From NCBI RefSeq assembly GCF_000346465.2, contig NC_034010.1:2798926-2862925 (forward strand): 64,000 nucleotides of DNA. Direction: 5' to 3'. Source of the stretch: Prunus persica. Its lineage: Eukaryota > Streptophyta > Magnoliopsida > Rosales > Rosaceae. Each line of letters opens with the position of its first letter. Position 1 is the first letter of the stretch. A model generated the notes under the pieces. That model searched no databases, was not told where the DNA came from, and saw nothing but the letters and a program-made list of their open reading frames with translations. The translations under genes were made by a program, and so were the position numbers. This document shows, piece after piece, positions 1 to 12,719 of this stretch.

Positions 1-3000
1 GTATCTAAAATTGTAGAAGAACCAGTGGCACTAATTGGGAGACAACTCAGCTATCTAATATACTACGATTCTAACATAGAAAGTCTAAAGGATGTGCTTA
101 AAAACCTTGATGACAAGAAAAATGATGTGCAAAGATCTGTGGATGCTGCAAAAAGGAATGGTGCAATCATTAAAGATCAAGTTCAGAGTTGGTTGGAGGA
201 AGTAAGCAAAATATTTCGTGAAGCGGAAGAACTTGAAACCAAACTCAACATGCAAAGGCGGTGCCCAAGTTTGAAATCGCGGTATTCTCTGAGTAGGAAA
301 GCCAAGAAGATTGCTAAGTGTGCCCTTGATCTCAAACTAGACGAAGGACTGAGTAATAATGTTGCCAATCCTGCACCTCTGCAACAGCTGGGGTCAATTA
401 TCTCTAGTGAAGGTTTTAAGGGTTTTGAATCCAGAAAAGATGTCATGAATGATGTGCTTAGTGCTTTGAGGAATGAAAAGACAAGAATATTTGGGATTTG
501 CGGGATGGGAGGTGTGGGTAAAACCACAATGGTGAGAGAAATCAAAGAAATCATCAAGAGATTACAAGGAACAAATAAGCTGTTTGATGATGTTGTGATG
601 TCAACTATATCCGCAACTGTAAACATTAGGAAAATTCAAACTGAAATTGCAGAGTCACTAGATATGAAATTGGTCGAGGAAAGTGAATCTATAAGAGCAC
701 AAAGGCTACATGAGAGAATCAAGCAGAGTAAAAGAATCCTGATTATATTGGATGATGTATGGTCAGAGCTTAAATTACAGGATGTAGGAATCCCTTTTGG
801 TGTTGGACCTACAACTAATCAAGTTCATGAAGGGTGCAAAATTTTGTTGACATCTCGAAATGAAGAAGTTTGTAAAGTAATGGGTTGTAAAGATGACATT
901 TTTGGAGTCCAAGCCTTAAATAAAGAAGAAGCATGGGAGCTTTTCAGGGCGACTGTAGGTGAATCCTTGGACAATAATCCTGATTTGTCTCATGTTGCAA
1001 AATTGATTGTTGATGAATGCAAAGGTTTACCCATTGCTATCATAACTGTTGGGAAAGCGCTTCTACCAAGTAATGGCAAGCATGAATGGAATACTGCCTT
1101 GCAAGAACTGAAAAATTCCCTCCCTGAAAACATCCCTGGAATGGAACCTGAGGTTTATTCTTGCATAAAATTGAGTTATGATAAATTGGATAGTGATGAA
1201 GTCAAGTCATGCTTTTTACTTTGTTGCTTATTTCCAGAAGATTATGATGTTCCGATTGAGTATTTGGTGAGGTATGGGTTGGGTCGAGCAACTTTCAGAA
1301 ACACCAACACAGTCGAAGATGTAAGAAACAAAGTGCATTCTTTCGTTGGACAACTAAAAAGAAGGTATTTGTTGCTGGATAGTGAAAAGGAAGAATGTAT
1401 CAAAATGCATGACATAGTTCGTGATGTTGCTATATCAATTGCCTCAAAAGATCCTCACAGATTTATGGTAAGATCATTTGATGCTGAAGGTGGAGGTGGA
1501 GGACGACCAGGGGTACAAAAAGTTACAAACCAAGAACATTGCAGTGCAATTTCATTAATTGATGTTAAATTGGATGAAAATATTACTGATGGTTTGGAGT
1601 GCCCCAAACTTGAGCTTCTACAACTGAAAAATTCCTCAAGTAGTTCACAATATTCGAACCACTTTAAAAGAATGGAAGAACTCAAGGTTTTGGCTTTCTT
1701 AGAGGTGAATATGTCAAGCTATTTGGCCTCGGAAAAATCTCTACTGCTTGGAGAACCCAAGTACCTTCATACCTTGTGTCTAGAGGATTGCAAATTGGGA
1801 GACATATCCCATGTCATTGGAGGATTGGAGAATTTGGAGATCCTCAGCTTTGCTCGCTCTGAAATCAGTAAGTTGCCTAGAGAAATAGGACATCTTCATC
1901 GGTTAAGGATGCTGGATACAACAGATTGTGAAGGACTTGAAGAAATTCCTCATGGTGTCTTATCCAAGTTAAGGAGATTAGAAGAGTTGTACATGGCAGA
2001 AAGCTTTCTCAATTGGGCTCCAGCAACAGGAAGCAAGGATGAAACGAGCATGGCAAGCCTTGATGAGGTGACGTCTCTATCTGATCATTTAAATGTCTTA
2101 GCCATAAAAATCCATGATGTTCAGATGTTGCGGAATGATGAGTTTCTTTTAAGAAGTCAGCCTATAAGATTTCATGTATCTATCAATATTAGTTGGTCAT
2201 ACAAAAAAGAGAGTTTCAAGAATCGAATGCGTGGTTATCTGTTCGAAAATAGTTTGATGCTTCGTGGTGATGTAAAGGAATATTTGGAGATTGGAGCAGT
2301 TAGATACTTCTTGAAGCAATCTGAAGACTTAAGCCTACGCCACACATACAATTTAAAGTATGTCATCGAGAAGTTAGACGATCAAGGGGGCTTTCAACAC
2401 TTGAAAGTGTTATCAATCATGTATGACAACAACATAGAGTATCTTATGAATGGAACAGATTGGACTCGTCGTGGTCAACCTGCCTTTCCCATCTTAAAAT
2501 CAGCTACCTTTGAGTATGTTGACAAACTAAAAGTTTTGTGTTGTGGCAAACTACCAGACAAGCGCTCTTTTATGAACCTGAAATCTATTGTAATTGACAA
2601 TTGTCATGAGTTAAAATATGTCTTTTCACTATCCGTAGCACAAAACTTGGTACAACTCCAGAAATTAATTGTTAAAAACTGTCAGAAAGTGGAAGATATC
2701 ATATCAAGGGAAAGAATGGAAGATGATAATGCATCTCACAGGATAAGTTTCCCAAGATTAACTGTTTTGAAGCTTTATGATCTACCCAAGCTCCTTGGTT
2801 TCTACACGGGAAACCAACGGGACTCCACCTATGAGGTATGTATGTATAAACTTTTGATGCTTGAATGGTATATACTTGTTACTCTTTGGAATATGCTACT
2901 TTTGTTGTGTTTAATACTGTCGTTCCAGTTCTAGAAGTTGGTTTGGGTAAAACTTAATCATTTTTGGTATGTTAGAGATTTTAGATGCATTTCAATTTTT

Positions 3001-5260
3001 TGCAACTATTTTATAGATATTTAATAAAAAAATATTTCTGAAAAAATCACTTGAATCATATATCATTTGACCACTCAATTAAATTATTGTGATTTTAGTA
3101 CTTTCTTGAAGCATTGTATTCATCAATTTTGTAGAACATAATTAGATATCGAAACGGTTTCCGAATTGTCTAATTTTTTGTAAGTATAATCTATGAATAT
3201 AGACTTGAGAAATAGGCGGTTTGGATAATTGAAAAACAATTTGTAGTGTGTTTAGAATGTCCCTTAATAGAAGGGGACTATATTTCTAAATCTTCACACC
3301 TATGATTTTCATTTGAAAATTTAAGTTGAGATGTCCTTAGAGTTAAAAATGTTTATTGGTAAATAGTAATTGACGGTAGGAAAAGGGGAGTATTATTATT
3401 TCTCAAAATTTATGACACAGGATGTGGGAATATAATTAAGGCAATTTGGAAATAAGACAAATTGTGGAAGTTCATTACTTATGTATTTCTTTCTTTTTGG
3501 CTCATGTGTAAGTTCATTATTTATGTAGAATTAATTAATGTACAGATTATAAAGCCCAATGATGAAAGTGTGAATAAGACGAAAGAGACTAGGAATGACA
3601 ATCAAGTTGCTGGGTCGACCTCATCTAGATCAAAAGTAGCACAAGTGGGAGCAAGTTGTAATGCTCTATTTCCTTCAAATTGCATTTCATGGTTACCAAA
3701 TCTAGAGAAACTAGTGTTGATAGATTCGACAAGTGAGCAAGGCTCAGAAGAACTAGTATTCAATGTGGTATTTGATTTAGAAGGGCATAATTCAGCATTT
3801 TCTCAATTACAAACATTCCAAGTGTTTTCTTTATATGGAGTTGAACATTTGTGGAAGAACGTTCAACCTGGATTCCAAGGTTTTCAAAATGTAAGATCTT
3901 TAGATATTCAAGAATGTAGGAGTCTAAAATATCTATGCCCTTATGAAATTTACAAGCTCCTTGTGAATCTCGAAGAAGTCCAAATATATGAATGTGAGAA
4001 TATGGAAACTATAGTACATGAAGAAGGGAAAGAGACAGGTGGCAGTGGCTCGATGACTTTGTTTCCCAAACTAATTAATAACATCATACTAGACAACTTG
4101 CCAAACCTCGAGAGATTTTGCCCTGATGCCCATTCTTTTGCATGGTCCTCCTCCACGAGAGTTCTGCGTGTGGAATTTTGCCCCAAATTAAAGACATTGG
4201 GTTTTGAACTAGTAAGCAAAAATCTACCTGCAGCAGTTGCAGAGAATTTGAGTGATGATCATGTAAGAGGTAGAGAAGAATTAGGATCTGACTGCGCATC
4301 ATCAACTGGATCTGGATTTGGATTTGGATGTGCGCCACTAGTCTGCTTACAAAGTCGTCCATCTACTCGCAACTTTACTCAAATATTGCCCCGCCCTGTA
4401 AATAGAGAGGTACATATGTCATTATTCTAGACTATGCTTCTCAATTTAGTGTCTATAATTGGTCTTACGTACAGATGTCATTGAAAATAAAAGAAAAATA
4501 AAACAAAAAAGTAGAGTTAAATGGGCTTGCCCCAAGCACGGGCCATGACAATTGTAAACACTTGTTAATTTTCATTTGGGAAATCATCACCATTATTTTC
4601 GCAAACAGTCTTATTAATATCTAGAATGTCATGGTAAACAACGTTCTTGATTTCTAGAATGTGATAATATCCCATATGTTTATGATTGAAATACTAACAA
4701 ATTAATATACAATTACTTTTCTACCATTTTTCCAGGTAACGCCGACAAGTGCTACCCACAATCTAGAAGATCTCTTTGTAGAAAAGTGCGATTTATTGGA
4801 AGTGATATTTTTGGTTCAGGAAACCCCTTCTACTCAAGCATTTGATAAGCTGAGGCAATTGAATTTGTGGAGGTTACCAATGCTGAGCCACATATGGGAA
4901 AAGGGTTTACAAGTTAGCTCAGGCTTTGGAAACCTGAGATTACTAAAAGTACAGTCCTGTCACAATTTGAGATACTTGTTTTCACCGCACATAGCCAAAC
5001 TTCTTACCTACCTTGAGAGAATAGAAGTTTCCTGGTGTAGTGCGATGGAGAAAATTGTTGGAGAGGCAGAAGGAGGAGGAGAAAGTATTGAGGATGAATT
5101 GACATTTCCGCACGTAAATTCCATCTTACTTGGGCGTTTACCCGAACTTGAATCTTTCTGCTCTGAAGCTTATACTTTGAAGTGGCCAGCCTTGGAGAAA
5201 GTCGAAGTTCAAAATTGTCCAAAATTAAAAGCGTTTGCTCCTGAGTCTCTATATGCATAA
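1..5260 (+). CDS. CC-NBS-LRR (CNL) disease resistance protein, RPS2/RPS5-like, 5' partial, three exons
   Basis: Intracellular immune receptor of the coiled-coil NB-ARC LRR class. Proposed exons are 1-2835, 3546-4409 and 4736-5260 (stop TAA). All junctions are GT/AG and phase 0, so the frame stays open over about 1407 codons. The reading frame is already open at base 1 and the first residues match the usual start of the coiled-coil domain, so the true ATG lies upstream of the window and only a few residues are missing. In the window translation the P-loop GMGGVGKTT is at residues 168-176, kinase-2 DDVW at 251-254, GLPI at about 342 and MHD at 469-471. Irregular LRRs run from about residue 520 through exons 2 and 3. 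A run of five glycines sits just after the MHD region (about nt 1492-1503). All NB-ARC motifs are intact, so the gene looks functional. The exon limits are my inference. Confidence 0.88.
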
Positions 5261-7828
5261 GCAGCCAACATGTGTCTATGAAGCGTCCACGTGGAAAGAA
5301 AAGAAGGTATGTTTTCAATTCAACCAAGCACTCTGGTCGGTCACTATAAAATCAGTAGAAGATATATGTATAGCTTAATATATTTTCATGAATTGGCGTT
5401 GCTTTTTATTTTTCTTTGCCTTATCTTTCTCATGTCATTAGTCCATCTCCACGTGTTTAAGCTATATATATATATATATGTCTCGTTAAAATGCTTATTT
5501 ATATATGGCTCGTTAAAATGCTTCTAAGGATGGTATCATTTTTTGAAGTAGTACTTAACCATTAATATTTTTCCAACAGCATGCATTTTCTATTTTAATC
5601 ATAGATAATAATTTTTTTATTCTTTATTTTGCATAATCTTTGAGAAGAATATCATCAGAAGCCAAGAAGCTAGGGACAACACTACATGACATGTTACGGT
5701 GCACATCTACATGACATACCAATTTCGTTACTGTTGATATTTTTGATTAATGTTCCTCATATCCTGCCATTGCATCTCTTTGATCAGATAATTTAGTTAT
5801 TATCTTTAGTTGTATTATAAAACTGGATTTATTTGGACCTTCCTTTTCGTATGTAATATTACCATATTGAATCTTTGGATGTTTGGCTCAACTGTTGGTA
5901 TCTAGTTAATCAAATTACAAGCATCATAGTTTTAAATTATATATAGTTTAAATTATATATATGTATAAATTAACCAAAGTTGTTAATAGAAAGATCCGTG
6001 TAACTCATACTAAACATTAGGGGTGGGCATCTTAAACCGAAATACCGAAACCATACTCTAACTGCACCGTACCATACCGATTTCATACCGTTTCATTAGT
6101 TATGGAGAGATATTCGGTACCATACCGTACCGTACCAATAGGGTATGGTATGGTAGCGGTATCAAGATTTTGGTACCTGTATTTTCAATCAATTCAATAA
6201 GATGATCCAAAGGTTGTAATTGGCTCCACAATCAAGATCCCGCCAAAACTAAGTCCATAACTAAATGAAAAAAAAACAAAACAAAACTAGTCATAACTCA
6301 GGAAGACGACAGAGACTTGCATAAAATATATAGAACTCGTTCCCAAACTGTTCCAAAGCAATGGGGAGTTAGTCTACTGTACCGAACATTTGATAGAAAA
6401 TTGTTCACACTAAACATTTATATTCTTCATTTATTACCACTTTAAACATTTAATTTGAATTAAGAGAGAAATTCCCCCCGTATTTAAGGCAATTCTGGAG
6501 TTGGTCTTTGGCAAGTAGAATAATGTCACAAAACACAGAATTGTAAGCAAGCAATTAACCCTATAAGTGAGAGTGGTTGGCAGCAGTGGCGGATCTAGGA
6601 ATTTTCATTTCGGGGGTCAACGTGTAAAAGGTTAAAAAAAAGTCCATACAAAATAGACCTATTGAAATGAAACGATAATACTCTAATTCATAGTTAATAG
6701 ATAAAACCAAACAAAATACTCGTGTTCATTATCAAAGAGAACTACATCAACTTTAAAAAATAAACACACATTGCAATACACTGGAAATATCTCTAAGAAT
6801 GTGATAATAAACCAAAAATTAGCATAATCCTCTTCGTCTCCCAAAGCGTCTCGACCTATTCGACATAAGAACTGGCATATATTAGCGTAATCCTGCTGAT
6901 TTTAGGGCATTTGCGTCATTTTTTAGGTCTGTCGTAGGTTTGACTTTGGGCTTTATCTGCATTTCTTTTGGGTTCTAGCTCCCAAACTTTGGGTTCTTAT
7001 GAGTATTGTCTTAGGGGGAGCTTACTCAAGCAAAATATTTCTTCAATACGTAAGAGTTAGGTTATTCTTATAAAACTCTTTGTGGATTGAACCTCTATGG
7101 TTTTTTACCTAGATTGACCTTAGGTCCCTTCATGCATTCATATCACACATGAAAAATTATTTTATGTAAAAATATTGGCTAAGTATGAAAAATGGTTTTT
7201 CAGAAGAATCTTTTTCTCAAGATAATTTTTGGCTGCTTTTATTCCTTACACATCAAATAAGAAAACTTGATTTTATGGGATTTCAGTATGAAGTATATAT
7301 TGACTTAATAAGCCATAATTTTTAGTCTAAATCGTATTTTGCACTAAAATCAAATTTTCATATTTTGATTTGGTGGGAATATGATTTCTAGTATTTTTAT
7401 TTGAATCCAAACGGGGGGTACTTTCTTATTTACATTCTTTTTACTTTCATTTATTTTATATTACTCCATTTTGAAAATGAAAATAAATAAATGAATCACA
7501 TCATCTACCCATTACTTCATAAAAAAGAATAAAAATAAATAAATGCAGAAAAATTGCTACCTCTTCTCTTTCACGCCAGTAACTTGCCCTCTTTTCCCCT
7601 TTCACTTTATTGTCTTGTGTTGCACAATTTGCCTCTTTTTTTCCACACCTCTCACATTTGTCAACATCTACTACCCTACCTACCAATATTCATCCCTTTA
7701 TCTCTCTGTCTATTTCCTCGTAGACACTCTCTTTGTCATTGTTTACCTTTTTTTATCTTTAATCCCTCTCGGTCAGCGAGTCCACTCCTCTCTTTCGGTG
7801 GTCTCCCTTACTTTTGTACTATCTTCTC
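5261..7828. other. gene-free stretch downstream of the CNL gene
   Basis: No convincing gene. It is AT-rich and holds a short TA run near 5466-5480 followed by a repeated CTCGTTAAAATGCTT motif, a hAT-like terminus at 6018 (listed separately), and near 6586 a CAGTGGCGGATCTAGG motif of the kind seen at ends of plant transposon relics. The pyrimidine-rich part from 7550 to 7830 is the left flank of the LTR element and shows only short, unsupported ORFs. Confidence 0.6.
6018..6190 (+). mobile_element. hAT-like non-autonomous element, left end only
   Basis: Begins TAGGGGTGGGCA, the same terminus as the complete hAT-type element at 45298, followed by subterminal repeats of CCGTACC/TACCG type. No matching CCCCTA-type right end is visible. 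The sequence ACTAAACATT occurs just before the left end (6009) and again at 6409, which could be a remnant target duplication if the right terminus has decayed. Confidence 0.45.
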
Positions 7829-7833
7829 ATAGC

Positions 7834-8352
7834 TGTTATAAAATAACTGGGATATGTGCGAATATTGAGCTGCACGTAAAGTAGATGAGACACAGTATTT
7901 AACGAGGTTCAGCTATGCCTACGTCCTCGGAGAGCAGTAACAGTAACTTTTCACTATGTAAAATAATAGGGCTACAACTTTGTGTTTACAATATGTATGG
8001 CTCACTCAATTTTCTCTCTTGGAGAATTTCTCTCTTGCTCTCTTTCCTCTCAACTCACTCACCCTCATTCTTCCTTCTCTTCCTCTTCTATATGTGTAAA
8101 CTTCTCTTGATGGAGGTATCTATTTATAGGCCTAAGACATTGGTTGTTCACCTCACAATATAATTGGTAGACAACATCATTAATATTCTTCAATCAACAA
8201 CATCATTAATATTCTTCAATCAACAACATCATTAATATTCTTCAATCAATTAGGTAGTGGTTTGGTTTGGTGGGTGTGTGGTTAGGTTTAGTGGGTGTTA
8301 GTTGGCTATGTGGGCTTCACCTATTCTTCTTTACTTATTCTTCTTTACAACA
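7834..8352 (-). repeat. LTR of the LARD-like element (3' LTR in element orientation)
   Basis: 519 bp, TG...CA termini. It holds three tandem copies of a 26-bp unit ending in AATATTCTTCAAT at about 8166-8247, where the partner LTR has two. This accounts for the whole length difference. Otherwise I see only about four transitions against the other LTR. Confidence 0.88.
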
Positions 8353-8363
8353 CTCCCCCTTGG
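8353..8363 (-). promoter_or_regulatory. polypurine tract for plus-strand priming of the LARD-like element
   Basis: On the minus strand this reads CCAAGGGGGAG and directly abuts the LTR start. It fixes the element orientation as minus. Confidence 0.7.
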
Positions 8364-8906
8364 AGACCACATGTCCCTAGATTGGTTGCCTCATTAAAAC
8401 CATGCTTGGAGAAAAACCCAGTGAGGTAGAAAACTGATGGAAGGAAGAAAAAAGAGTACAGCAATCTGTATAGCATACTTCTGGATGCTCCCCCTGATTA
8501 ATATCTCCCCCTGATGTCTTCATGACTATCTTTTGGAGTGAGAATCTTTCGGAGTGAGTGGAGGATATAGCCATTAATAATTCTCGTAGTTGAGTAAGTA
8601 AATATATTTCCAGTGAGCTATCTCTATGTAAATCATATAAATTTTCAGAGTCCGCGTTTCTAACAAAACTTGGGCTATTTGTAAGTTCACTTGAAAGAAT
8701 ATGCCCGTACATGGTGTTATGCGGAGATAGCATCAAATATACCTCACATCATCCCAAAATGATGGTGATGGAGTTGAGCCATATCTGGAAAATATGATGT
8801 CCGGTCCAATATACTTCCGGAAAATCATTAAAGTGTCCAACGGATAATCCTCATAAAAATGCTTCAATACTTTCTTAGTATAAGCAAGAATCTCGTTGGC
8901 ATAATG

Positions 8907-9930
8907 CTCGATCCTTAAGTCGAGACAAATATTTCTTGAACTCTTCAGAAGCTTTAATGTGTTGCAAACACATTATAATCAATGTACTCACTGAGGTAAT
9001 TTATGCATATTAATATTGAGTACAAATTTTGTGCTTCAAGCACATGTCCTTTAGGGACTTGCTTTATGCAATGTCAATCCTCTCAACGGATTTTGTTTAA
9101 AAGGGATTAAACTTTATGACACATTATATAGCTTTAACCCAGCTATTTATACATCTTTAGGAAATCGCTTCTGGCGATATGCTCCGTGCATTTAATAACC
9201 CTTAAAGATAATATGTTGGTCTCCGTAATTGTGTAATAAGGGGGGCACAATTGAATCTGTAAATATGGAGAAAACCCAACATTCTTTGTTTCTGCCAGAA
9301 ACAGTGTGTCATACAAAGTAGGTATATTCCCTTTTATTCTGAACACCCAAGTATAAATTTCAGTATTAACATCTTTTGGGGTTCGTATTGTGGGTTTGTT
9401 CTTTCACGTTCATTCTCATCTATAATGGAATTACCTCATTCCATTTTGGCCAAGGATATTGTCGACATTTAATAACTGAACGTGGTTCCAATCAACACAG
9501 CCCATTGATGATTTGAGTAGCTACTCCAAAACTAAAAATTGTCATTCATCAATTCATGATCTCATCATTCTCATTTGCACGTGCATGCATCAATTATAAG
9601 CATTTCTTTGCTTTTGGGTACCCAAGCCACTTCATGGGGCTTTTATTATGTGAGAATGTGGATTATAACCTCCAATGGAGCGTTATTTTACAGTCGGGCG
9701 TGGATAATCTCTATTTTAGGGAGTTGGAACATTTAGAACCCATATATCTGTCATGCTGCAGGCATGCCACAGATTAATACATACATGTCAATTAATTTCT
9801 GGGACTAACCCATACATACGCATTAGGCGTGCACAATATCAATATTGACATGTCAAAGGATTGTCCTTTCGGGACTTCAATCCACATCATTTGCTACGCA
9901 ACAGGCGTGCATCATATTGATCACTGCTAT
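8907..9930. repeat. array of short inverted repeats (hairpin array 1) inside the LARD-like element
   Basis: Many small near-perfect inverted repeats follow one another. Examples: CTCGA..TCGAG (8907-8924); AATGTGTT-gca-AACACATT (8956-8974); TGTGCTT-c-AAGCACA (9030-9044); GTCC..GGAC (9046-9058); ATAGCT..AGCTAT (9128-9146); ATCGC..GCGAT (9164-9178); GTTTCTG-c-CAGAAAC (9288-9302); ATGGAAT..ATTCCAT (near 9425); CATGC..GCATG and ACGC..GCGT pairs further right. Stems are 4-8 bp and loops 1-12 nt. I recognise no known family for this pattern. Confidence 0.7.
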
Positions 9931-10396
9931 ACCTATATCCTGTTCTTATGGGAATTTAATCTGTGTAGTGTATTATCAATGTATCCAACTTGCAATCTGT
10001 AAAATTTGCATTAATAATTCATGGATACATACAAGCCATTCTTTTGGAACAGACTTATCTCCCCATTTGGTTACCTTTCAAGATAAAATATCAAATAAGT
10101 ATATAAGCACAAATACTGCTTACATCCTTAGGTGGGAGAAACTTTTCTCAAGTATCATTCAAGCTCGTATCGGCCCAGTAAATATAATGTAGCGCTTGAT
10201 GATCTAGTTATATCCTGCAAGAGCAAAATCACAACTCTTTTCTCTGTCAAAAACAAATAACCCTCAGAGTTAGGATCACTCCATGGATTCTTTCTTCAGA
10301 TGTTCATTCTAAAGAAATAAAATCTCTTATGAACAGAGAGTTATAAAAAGAGAAAAAATGCAAAAATAATGTGATATTGATTGCAAGAGAAGGTAA

Positions 10397-10480
10397 GCAA
10401 TCAAGGAAGAAAGCTGGTGGGAGCAGACAACAAGCTCAGCAATCAAGGAAGGAAGCTGGTGGGAGCAAACAACAAGCTCT
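10397..10480 (+). repeat. 42-bp direct duplication
   Basis: Two adjacent copies of a 42-bp unit starting GCAATCAAGGAAG (10397 and 10439), differing at a few bases, inside the LARD-like element. Confidence 0.75.
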
Positions 10481-10899
10481 CATTTCTTCTAGTCTAGAAG
10501 AACTTCCGGAGATTAGAGCATAAGGTTGCCTTCACAGTTCCCTGATGTGGCGGAAACGTGATCAGGGATAGTCTCTCTTCCTGAATGGATGATTAGAGAT
10601 AGTCTTGCTTCTCGGGCATATTAAGTGCTCACTGATAAGAAAAACAAGTAGATATCGCATCACTAGGTATGGAGAAAAACTGGATGTCTTCTGCAAAGAA
10701 AATTTCGTTAGTAACACATTTATACACAAATAAGAGGAATAGGTAGAACCGGTGAATTTCAAATTAACCATAGGAAAATTGCGAGATTCTCGGGGTGCTT
10801 TTGAAAAAATAGCTCCGTGAAATCCGCAAAGCAAGATCGGCTTTTGACGAAAATAATACTTTGAAAACGCCGAAAGTGCCGACAAACATTAATGGAGGC

Positions 10900-10998
10900 C
10901 ACGTGAAGTTTTGGAATCTGGAAAGAAAAAGAGAATATGGGGATCCGAAAAGATATTGGGATCCTGAAAAACTGTAGCCATATTTCCTCCTATAGATA
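10900..10998 (+). promoter_or_regulatory. possible promoter of the antisense ORF in the LARD-like element
   Basis: A G-box core CACGTG (10900-10905) and a TATA-like TATAGATA (about 10991-10998) lie 100-200 bp upstream of the ATG at 11102. The spacing would leave a leader of roughly 80 nt. This is inferred from motifs only. Confidence 0.35.
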
Positions 10999-11101
10999 TT
11001 GCCTTTGCAAAACTTGATTGGAGCAACTGCGTTTCAACTTAACTTCCTTCATTTTCTGAAACTTTAGTTTTCTTAAGACTTTCTTCGAAACCTTCTTAAA
11101 A

Positions 11102-11653
11102 ATGGCTTCCTCTTCTTCCTGCCCAAATTATTTCAATTTAAATGATACTCCCACAACAACCAGTGACGCCAAAGTTTGGCGTCCATCCTTTGTATCCCAA
11201 AATCGTCATCTCACAGTTAATGATTCTGTGATGATGAATGATGCTACTGCTGTCATAGTAGCTAGGAATTTCATTACTCCAATGGATGAAATGCTGTTAA
11301 CAGGGAGGTCTGAGGAAGAGGCTATTGATGACTCAATGGCTTTTAGCATTCAGTGTGCTGCTTCTGTTTCTAACATGGCTGATCGTTTGCGTGCTAGAGC
11401 AGACGAGGTTGAGAGGCTAACAACTGAAAATTCGTCTCTCCAAAGAATGCTTCATGAGTCTCAACAGGAGGTTGAGAAACTTAAAGGAGAGAATAATGCC
11501 TTGTTGAAACTGGTGAGTTCGTACTCTGTTGATACACTGAGAAGGCTAGACATGCTGCAGGTCTCCAATGAAAGAATTTTGGGAGACCACGAGAGGCTCA
11601 TGGCTAAGCTTAAGAGGCGTCGTCCTCTTCCTTCAGAAGCTTCCAGAACATAA
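11102..11653 (+). CDS. uncharacterised 183-aa coiled-coil protein, antisense to its host LTR element
   Basis: Intact ORF with a good start context (AAAAATGGCT) and stop TAA. The N-terminus is Ser/Asn/Thr-rich (MASSSS, then a FNLNDTP motif near residue 15). The middle (about residues 60-90) is acidic and may be helical. Residues about 95-170 form a clear leucine/glutamate-rich coiled coil with heptad-like spacing. The C-terminus is basic (KLKRRRP). There is no signal peptide or membrane segment. It lies centrally in the LARD-like element but on the opposite strand to the LTRs, between the two hairpin arrays. I do not recognise a named family. It could be a captured host gene or an element-specific accessory protein. 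The intact frame beside nearly identical LTRs means it was open at the time of the recent insertion. Confidence 0.65.
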   Translation: MASSSSCPNYFNLNDTPTTTSDAKVWRPSFVSQNRHLTVNDSVMMNDATAVIVARNFITPMDEMLLTGRSEEEAIDDSMAFSIQCAASVSNMADRLRARADEVERLTTENSSLQRMLHESQQEVEKLKGENNALLKLVSSYSVDTLRRLDMLQVSNERILGDHERLMAKLKRRRPLPSEASRT

Positions 11654-11859
11654 TGTAATTTTATAGATTTTACAGGGCCTGCACCTTCATTGCAGGTGGA
11701 AAAATCTATCTGTTGTATGTTCCTTTCATGTTATAATAATTGCGCACATTCTTAAACTTGCACTTGTGGTTTTTTTTATTTTTTTTTTATACGTCTTTTC
11801 AAAATGACGGTTTGGAACCTTGTGCCTTATAGGTTCAAATAACCACATCGACTCTCCCA

Positions 11860-12670
11860 AATTTCATATTTCAATGTATGGAACTTTTGGCCTGGGCTAA
11901 ACACAAACTCAGAATTTATTCGCCCTTTTCAAATGGACATGAAATATGAATAGAGTAAAAGCCATGCTAATATCTCATATATTTGGGTTCATGAGCTTCC
12001 GGCCCAGATATAACAAAATGTGAGGGGAGCCTCAATTCATCATTCTCTTATGCCAAAGAAATATGTGGCGTACCACAATTTGCAATAATACCTCAAGGGT
12101 TGTCCATTTAATTGTTGGAACTTCAGGTTCTCAACACTGTTAGATTTTGAACCTCAAGCTAAAATCACATGTTCTCATGGTATGGACATTTTTAAAATTT
12201 TCTGTACATATTTCTGGACTTCAAGCCCTTACATAATTGTCCATATCTTGAGGAACTTCTGGCATCTCATTTAATTGCTCATTCATGAGTTTAAGGAACT
12301 GCAGGTTCCCTTTTTGAATAGTGATGGTTTACCCAAAATGGTTAATATTTATGTATACGTTACTATTCATATATCCGGTACTATTCATCAAGTCATGAAT
12401 ACGTATCTATTCATGTGTACAGTACATTTGCCAGTACAGTTATCATCCATGTGTACGGCATTATGAACCAATACGGTACTGTTACATCATTAAGGAACCC
12501 CAGGTCCTTATTTACATGTCAGGGATCAAGGACCCTCAAGTCCAATCACATGTTTACAAATATAGTACCGGAGAGACTGCCAGCTCTCATATCAACGTCA
12601 TCATCAAGGATCTTCAAGTCCTGATGTAATTGTATGATGAAGATCAAGGAACTTCTGGTCCTGATCTGCA
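11860..12670. repeat. hairpin array 2 inside the LARD-like element
   Basis: A second run of short inverted repeats lies downstream of the antisense ORF. Several are variants of GGAACtTCAGGTTCC: near 12115, 12296-12310 (GGAACTGCAGGTTCC, fully palindromic) and 12494-12510. There are also GGAC..GTCC near 12531, GAGAG..CTCTC near 12570, CATCA..TGATG near 12600 and GATCA..TGATC near 12642. It matches array 1 in style but differs in sequence. Confidence 0.65.
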
Positions 12671-12719
12671 TACTGTAAAAACTCATCATACAGCACAATT
12701 AATCCATAAAATAAATTAC

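Noticed and set aside
25..27. GTG as start codon of the CNL gene
   Set aside because: The frame is open from base 1 and the upstream codons fit the usual CNL N-terminus; nuclear plant genes do not normally start at GTG. The start is outside the window.
6018..6417. Complete 392-bp hAT element bounded by ACTAAACAT repeats
   Set aside because: The right terminus lacks any CCCCTA-type inverted repeat; only the left end is supported.
7915..8163. 82-codon ORF (identical again at 13699-13947)
   Set aside because: Both lie inside the two LTRs. Identity reflects the LTR duplication, not selection on a protein.
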